Shown here: positions 60,701 to 64,000 of the stretch, piece by piece
Numbering within the stretch: the stretch's first letter is position 1
Layout of the letters: each line of letters starts with the position of its first letter
DNA from: Parapristionchus giblindavisi
Lineage: Eukaryota; Nematoda; Chromadorea; Rhabditida; Diplogasteridae
NCBI GenBank assembly: GCA_943737045.1
Contig: CALSFV010000283.1
Span: 84,501-148,500, forward strand
Reading direction: 5' to 3'
Length of the DNA: 64,000 bases
The notes under the pieces: model-generated
The model's database searches: none
Seen by the model: the letters and a program-made list of their open reading frames with translations, nothing else
What the model was told of the DNA's origin: nothing
Position numbers and translations under genes: made by a program

Positions 60701-63700
60701 GTCTGATCCGGTGCTCGATTTCATCCATGTGATCGAGGGGAAGGGAGATTCTTCCTCCAAGATAGGTGGCAGAATCGGTGAAGTTGGACGTCAGATTTCC
60801 GATGACGATTGGGGCTCGGGTATTGATGCATGAAGTAAGCAGATTGGTCTTAGATGCGTTAACTTCTAGTCCAACTCTACTGCAAGCTTCCATCAGTTTC
60901 TTCAACATTCGCTCTAATTCCGGTCGAGACTTCGCGATGAGAGCGACATCATCGGCATACTCGAGATGTGTGAGGTGTCTCCCATCGATCCGGATCCCGT
61001 CGCTTCCTCAGTCGATGTCATCCATAGCCGATCGAAGAACCACGTTGAAAAGGCGAGGAGATAGAGTATCGCCTTGGCGGACTCCTCTTCGAACGGTGAC
61101 TGGAACCAGATCTTCATTGACTCGGATAAGGGTTGACGACGACTCGTAGATGCGGCGAAGAAGATGGACGAGGGTTGGGCGACATCCAGATATCCATAAC
61201 GACTGCCAAACTGCTCTCCATTCCACACTATCAAAGGCCTTCTTGAAGTCGACAAAAGCGAGGTAGAGGGGAATTCCGTACTCGAAGGTTCTTTCTGCTA
61301 CTTGCTTAATGGCGTGTAGGTTGTCGAGCGTGCTGTGCCCGCTCCGGAAACCGGTTTGGGTTGAAGATTCTGTCTCCTCTAGTGCTGCCTCGAATCGTTT
61401 CAAGATACATCTCGTCATCGTCTTGAGAGTGACGGTAAGGAGCGAGATGGGGCGGAAGTTTCCGACATCAGATGGGTCTCCTTTCTTGTATAAGAGGGAG
61501 ACAACCGCTTCAGCTAGATTATCGGGAACTGGATCTCCAGCTACGAGACGATTCAGAAGATCCGCAATCATAGGAGCGAGGTGGTCTCTGGCATGGTAGA
61601 GCATCTCGGGAAGGATTCCATCCGATCCTGGGGAGTGACCGCATTTGAGGAGAGACATCGCGTACAGGGTCTCATCGGGAAGGAAGGGTGGAAGTTGACC
61701 AAGTGTCCTTGAGGGCATGGCGAGCGGAAGCTACACTGCAGGTGAGTAGAGGTCCTCATAGAAGCGCTTAACAGCTGTCGTCGTTGCATCTTGGGAGAGT
61801 GCTCCGGTCGATGGATCGGGAACTAAGAGACGTTTCTTAGAGGACTGGAGATTAAGCAAGGTTTTCACAATGCTCCTTCCCATGGTCGCTGCATGTCGTG
61901 ATTGGGCCTCCTTCCGTTTCCTGATGTCATCGGATAAACTCGTGCGGGCTGCTTTGCAGGCGATTGAGTAGGCGATGGCGTCACGAGGATTGGACTGCAG
62001 GTGATGTCGCGTCGCTAGGAGCTTCCTGGTTGCAGGGGAGATCCAGGACGGAACTTGGCGTACTTTCCAGCAGTTGTTTGCCGCGGCGTCGGTATCGGTG
62101 ATTAAACTATTGTTTTACTCAAACTTGTCTGTAAAACCGTGCGTTTCATACAAAATGCTCAACACGAAAGTTGTACAAAAATGAGGGGTTTTGAAAGCAA
62201 AAATATTTTCGGGTCAACTTCAGGTCCATTTATCTCAAAAGACGGGTCCTTCGATTTTTGAATTATTTCACTTATTCGACGGGGTATTTTTCGCTCTATA
62301 ATATGAGGCAAAAATGACTGCACTTTCTTGTTTTAAAAATAGTTTTTTTTTTACTCAAAATTAGCAGGAAAACGTGTGAAACTCTCTTGTACAGGAGTTT
62401 CAAACGAAACGTTCAACATGAAAGTTGTTCTACTCGACGAGCTCTTTAATATGAGTACAAAAATGAGGGGGTTTGAAAGCAAAAATATTTTCGGGTCAAC
62501 TTCAGGGACGCGGAATTTTTTGATCTATAAGATGAGGTAAAAATTGGATTTCACTTTTTTGTTTTAAAATTTTAATTAATTTTAGAATATTTTAAGGAAG
62601 TAAAAAATCAGTTTGCGATTGGATCCCCGGACCGTCGTATAGCCATTTTTTGTTGCCTATTTATACTTATATTTAATCGACACTAACATTGGTTCTAGGT
62701 CGCTCCATTTTTTTTCGGTGAAAATCGAGTTTTCAAAATTCGAAAACCCGCCACATCTGTGTTTCAAGGAACCAGCCCAAATGAATACCCATTTTGTGAT
62801 TGGGGCCCATGGGGGTATCCATAAAAAATTTTGGCCCAAATCGGTGAGGTGGCACAACCCTCGAATCTTACTGACAAGGGAACGTTCCCAACTTGTCCTG
62901 GCCATATGAGATGGCAATAGCATAAATAGTTTTTGATGCTGATTACTAATCCGCTTTCAAACGTTGCCCAATCGATCTGAGCTTCGAGAAAATCGATATT
63001 GAAAATCGTCTAGTTGATTCGGAAATTAGTTTGGATTTCTACACAAACCATCCTAATTAGTTCATGAACTCATAGATATATCAATTATCGAAACAACTGC
63101 TGGTGTAATTTAGTAGATAAGGTAGATAAGATGTGAATTTTCGAATCAACTAGTCGAAATTCATTATCGATTTTCTCGAAGCTCAGCTCGATTGGGCAAC
63201 GTATGAAAGCGGATTCGTAATCAGCATCGAAAACTGATTCTATTCATGGTATTGCCATCTCATATGGCCAGGACAAGTTGGGAACGTTCCCTTGTGAGCT
63301 GGTGTCTTAAGTACGAATTTAAATTATTCTTTTATCAATTTTTTTTTTCAAATTTCCATGATTTTTTAAAATATTTTCGCATGAATTTTCAGATTCTATT
63401 GACAGTCTACAATGTTGTAATAATGCCAGAGAACCGAGAAGCCATTCTCAACATCATTTATTCCGATTTCCTGTAAGAAACATTATCATTCACTTTTCTT
63501 CAATAATAATATATTTATCTTTTCTAAACGACGATAAAAAAGCGAAAAGCTAATTCATAATATATGTACTGCTTAAAACATTAAAGAAGAGATTAACTGC
63601 AAATTACTTAAAGCGACACCCCAAGCTAATTTGAAACTCTCCGCTCTGGACACAATCTCGTTTTCTTTGTCTACGAGAGAGTATTGCCAAAGCGGAGAGT

Positions 63701-64000
63701 AAAATCAGCTTGGGGTGGGCCTTTAATCACAGTTTTTGTTTAGAAATTTGTGCACCAGAAGATCGATCAAAACTCGTCAAATGGAATACCTCATCGGGGG
63801 CATTCTGTCCTTTCTGATTGCATCCCCGATACATTCAGATATTTTTTTCCGACCTGGGACTAACTATTATTTGGTAAGTATCTTTGATCTTTGATCTTTC
63901 GAATACATTTGACAAACGGTGAAAAATGTCAGGAAACACTTGTGGATGGCTGGCCCGTTGAAGAACTTCGCATGAGCATCCACGACACCAGAAGAATTTT
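51797..64000 (+). CDS. ZYG-11-like LRR/armadillo gene, copy A (in frame through 14 exons, runs off window)
   Basis: Exons: 51797-51991, 54957-55059, 55338-55438, 56263-56462, 56986-57200, 57286-57452, 57515-57651, 58377-58482, 58561-58667, 58899-59065, 59266-59369, 63393-63472, 63744-63873, 63933 onward. All junctions keep phase, giving about 626 residues to the edge; family members are usually 740-800. Residues 6-15 (SLEEIAIDRL) fit an elongin-C-binding BC box, SLxxxAxxxL. Residues 66-327 are LRR-like (LLQLDVSSCPLLSNISCL, LRVLDIGKA, LACIDISD). From 328 on the text is armadillo-like. Exons 10-11 join as NLLNLSAESSFQFVRNGGLE, and exon 14 has GWPVEELRMS, matching the ZYG-11 NLTDES, GLELF and W-P regions. 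The family acts as CUL-2 ligase substrate receptors; the target here is unknown. Introns 1 and 11 hold large fold-backs. The exon 10 donor gtaatt was chosen because it restores frame. Confidence 0.85.
52187..54898. mobile_element. TA-flanked nested fold-back in intron 1 of copy A
   Basis: Ends CAGTACCGTGCAAAAGTCTG and CGGTATTG inverse, with TA at 52185-52186 and 54899-54900. The outer arms (to about 52465 and from about 54630) enclose two further inverted repeats, about 52470-53510 and 53510-54625. Copy C has the empty site (CCTTAACTTATAGCTGGCC on its sense strand). No transposase is visible. Confidence 0.85.
58279..58336. repeat. 25-bp stem hairpin next to exon 8 of copy A
   Basis: GGTCACATTCTCTCGCTTT and its perfect inverse with an 8-base loop, ending 40 bp before exon 8. 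It is conserved in copy C. Confidence 0.8.
60184..62100 (-). mobile_element. 5'-truncated RTE-type retrotransposon
   Basis: A minus-strand element ending in a short (TTGAAA)n-type tail at 60184-60210, typical of RTE. The endonuclease part is missing. It is nested between the arms of the TTAA fold-back. Confidence 0.85.
60225..62098 (-). pseudogene. RTE reverse transcriptase with two in-frame stops
   Basis: One continuous frame apart from a TAG at about 61731-61733 and a TGA at 61008-61010. It begins in the linker after the endonuclease (RKLLATRHHLQ, TTTAVKRFYEDLY). The reverse transcriptase follows with FRPISLLTVTLK, QTGFRSGHSTLDN, the FVDFKKAFDSVE catalytic block, RRGVRQGDTLSPRLFN and EYADDVAL (about 60949-60960). 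The C-terminal part LYGSEVWALRSSD, RPPGKPRVRWRDD is typical of RTE. Both stops are single base changes, so inactivation is recent in sequence terms, but the 5' truncation already makes it non-autonomous. Confidence 0.92.
63612..63722. mobile_element. TTAA MITE of about 111 bp, second family
   Basis: Ends AGCGACACCCCAAGCT / AGGCCCACCCCAAGCT inverse, TTAA at 63608-63611 and 63723-63726. The interior is the CTCTCCGCTCTGG / CCAAAGCGGAGAG hairpin. Copy C lacks it in the same intron. Confidence 0.8.

Larger units (their letters stand above)
59392..63306. mobile_element. TTAA fold-back element 3, in intron 11 of copy A
   Basis: Ends GACATCGGCTCAGTAAG and GACACCAGCTCACAAG (inverse at right), with TTAA at 59388-59391 and 63307-63310. 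Copy C has the same intron with one TTAA and no insert (about 22700). Arms 59440-60170 and 62110-62830 are inverted copies. An RTE copy sits between them, and a second small inverted repeat lies at 62880-63296. Confidence 0.9.

Overview
The window looks like nematode genomic DNA, probably chromadorean. It is AT-rich, with short exons, introns ending in tttcag, Tc1/mariner, RTE and CR1/Jockey-type elements, and many fold-back transposons. It also carries several copies of a leucine-rich-repeat plus armadillo gene that I read as ZYG-11/ZER-1-like. This assignment comes from motif reading and intron structure, not from a database search. I see no prokaryotic operon, CRISPR array or intact tRNA/rRNA gene.

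The backbone is four ZYG-11-like copies in an inverted arrangement. Copies D (18194 down to 302, continuing off the left edge) and C (31390 down to 22070) are on the minus strand. Copies B (35462-46363) and A (51797 to beyond 64000) are on the plus strand. C and B are divergent, with first exons about 4.1 kb apart. Exon lengths and phases are conserved: 195, 103, 101, 200, 215, 167, 137, 106, 107, 167, 104, 80 and 130 bp, then a fourteenth exon. In A all visible exons join in frame (about 626 codons before the edge). B lacks the 3' exons, a splice donor and a clean exon 5 start. C has a retrotransposon inside exon 4 and an exon 5 phase break. D has an exon 5 phase break and huge introns. A and C are the closest pair; their exon 9 is identical by eye.

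Almost everything else is transposon sequence lying in introns and intergenic gaps. It includes TTAA-flanked fold-backs (7455-10065, 10070-11050, 59392-63306) and TTAA MITEs of exactly 113 bp (four copies). It also includes TA-flanked fold-backs (24053-25520, 52187-54898), a dead mariner (38785-40048), a rearranged Tc1 (46891-48626), Harbinger-like MITEs with 3-bp duplications (four copies) and a GC-rich MITE with a 10-bp duplication (7969-8148). An RTE remnant (60184-62100) and a CR1/Jockey copy (26975-29328) complete the main set. Because the paralogues share introns, several insertions can be checked against an empty site inside this same window.

Region by region: 1-18194 is copy D with its inflated introns. 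18195-22069 is intergenic, with a 50-bp tandem array and ZYG-like scraps. 22070-31390 is copy C. 31391-35461 is the divergent spacer, with an ATT microsatellite and a 130-bp tandem array ending in Helitron-like hairpins. 35462-46363 is copy B. 46364-51796 holds a MITE, the Tc1 element, a 98/53-bp tandem array, a Helitron-like end and a CT microsatellite. 51797-64000 is copy A.
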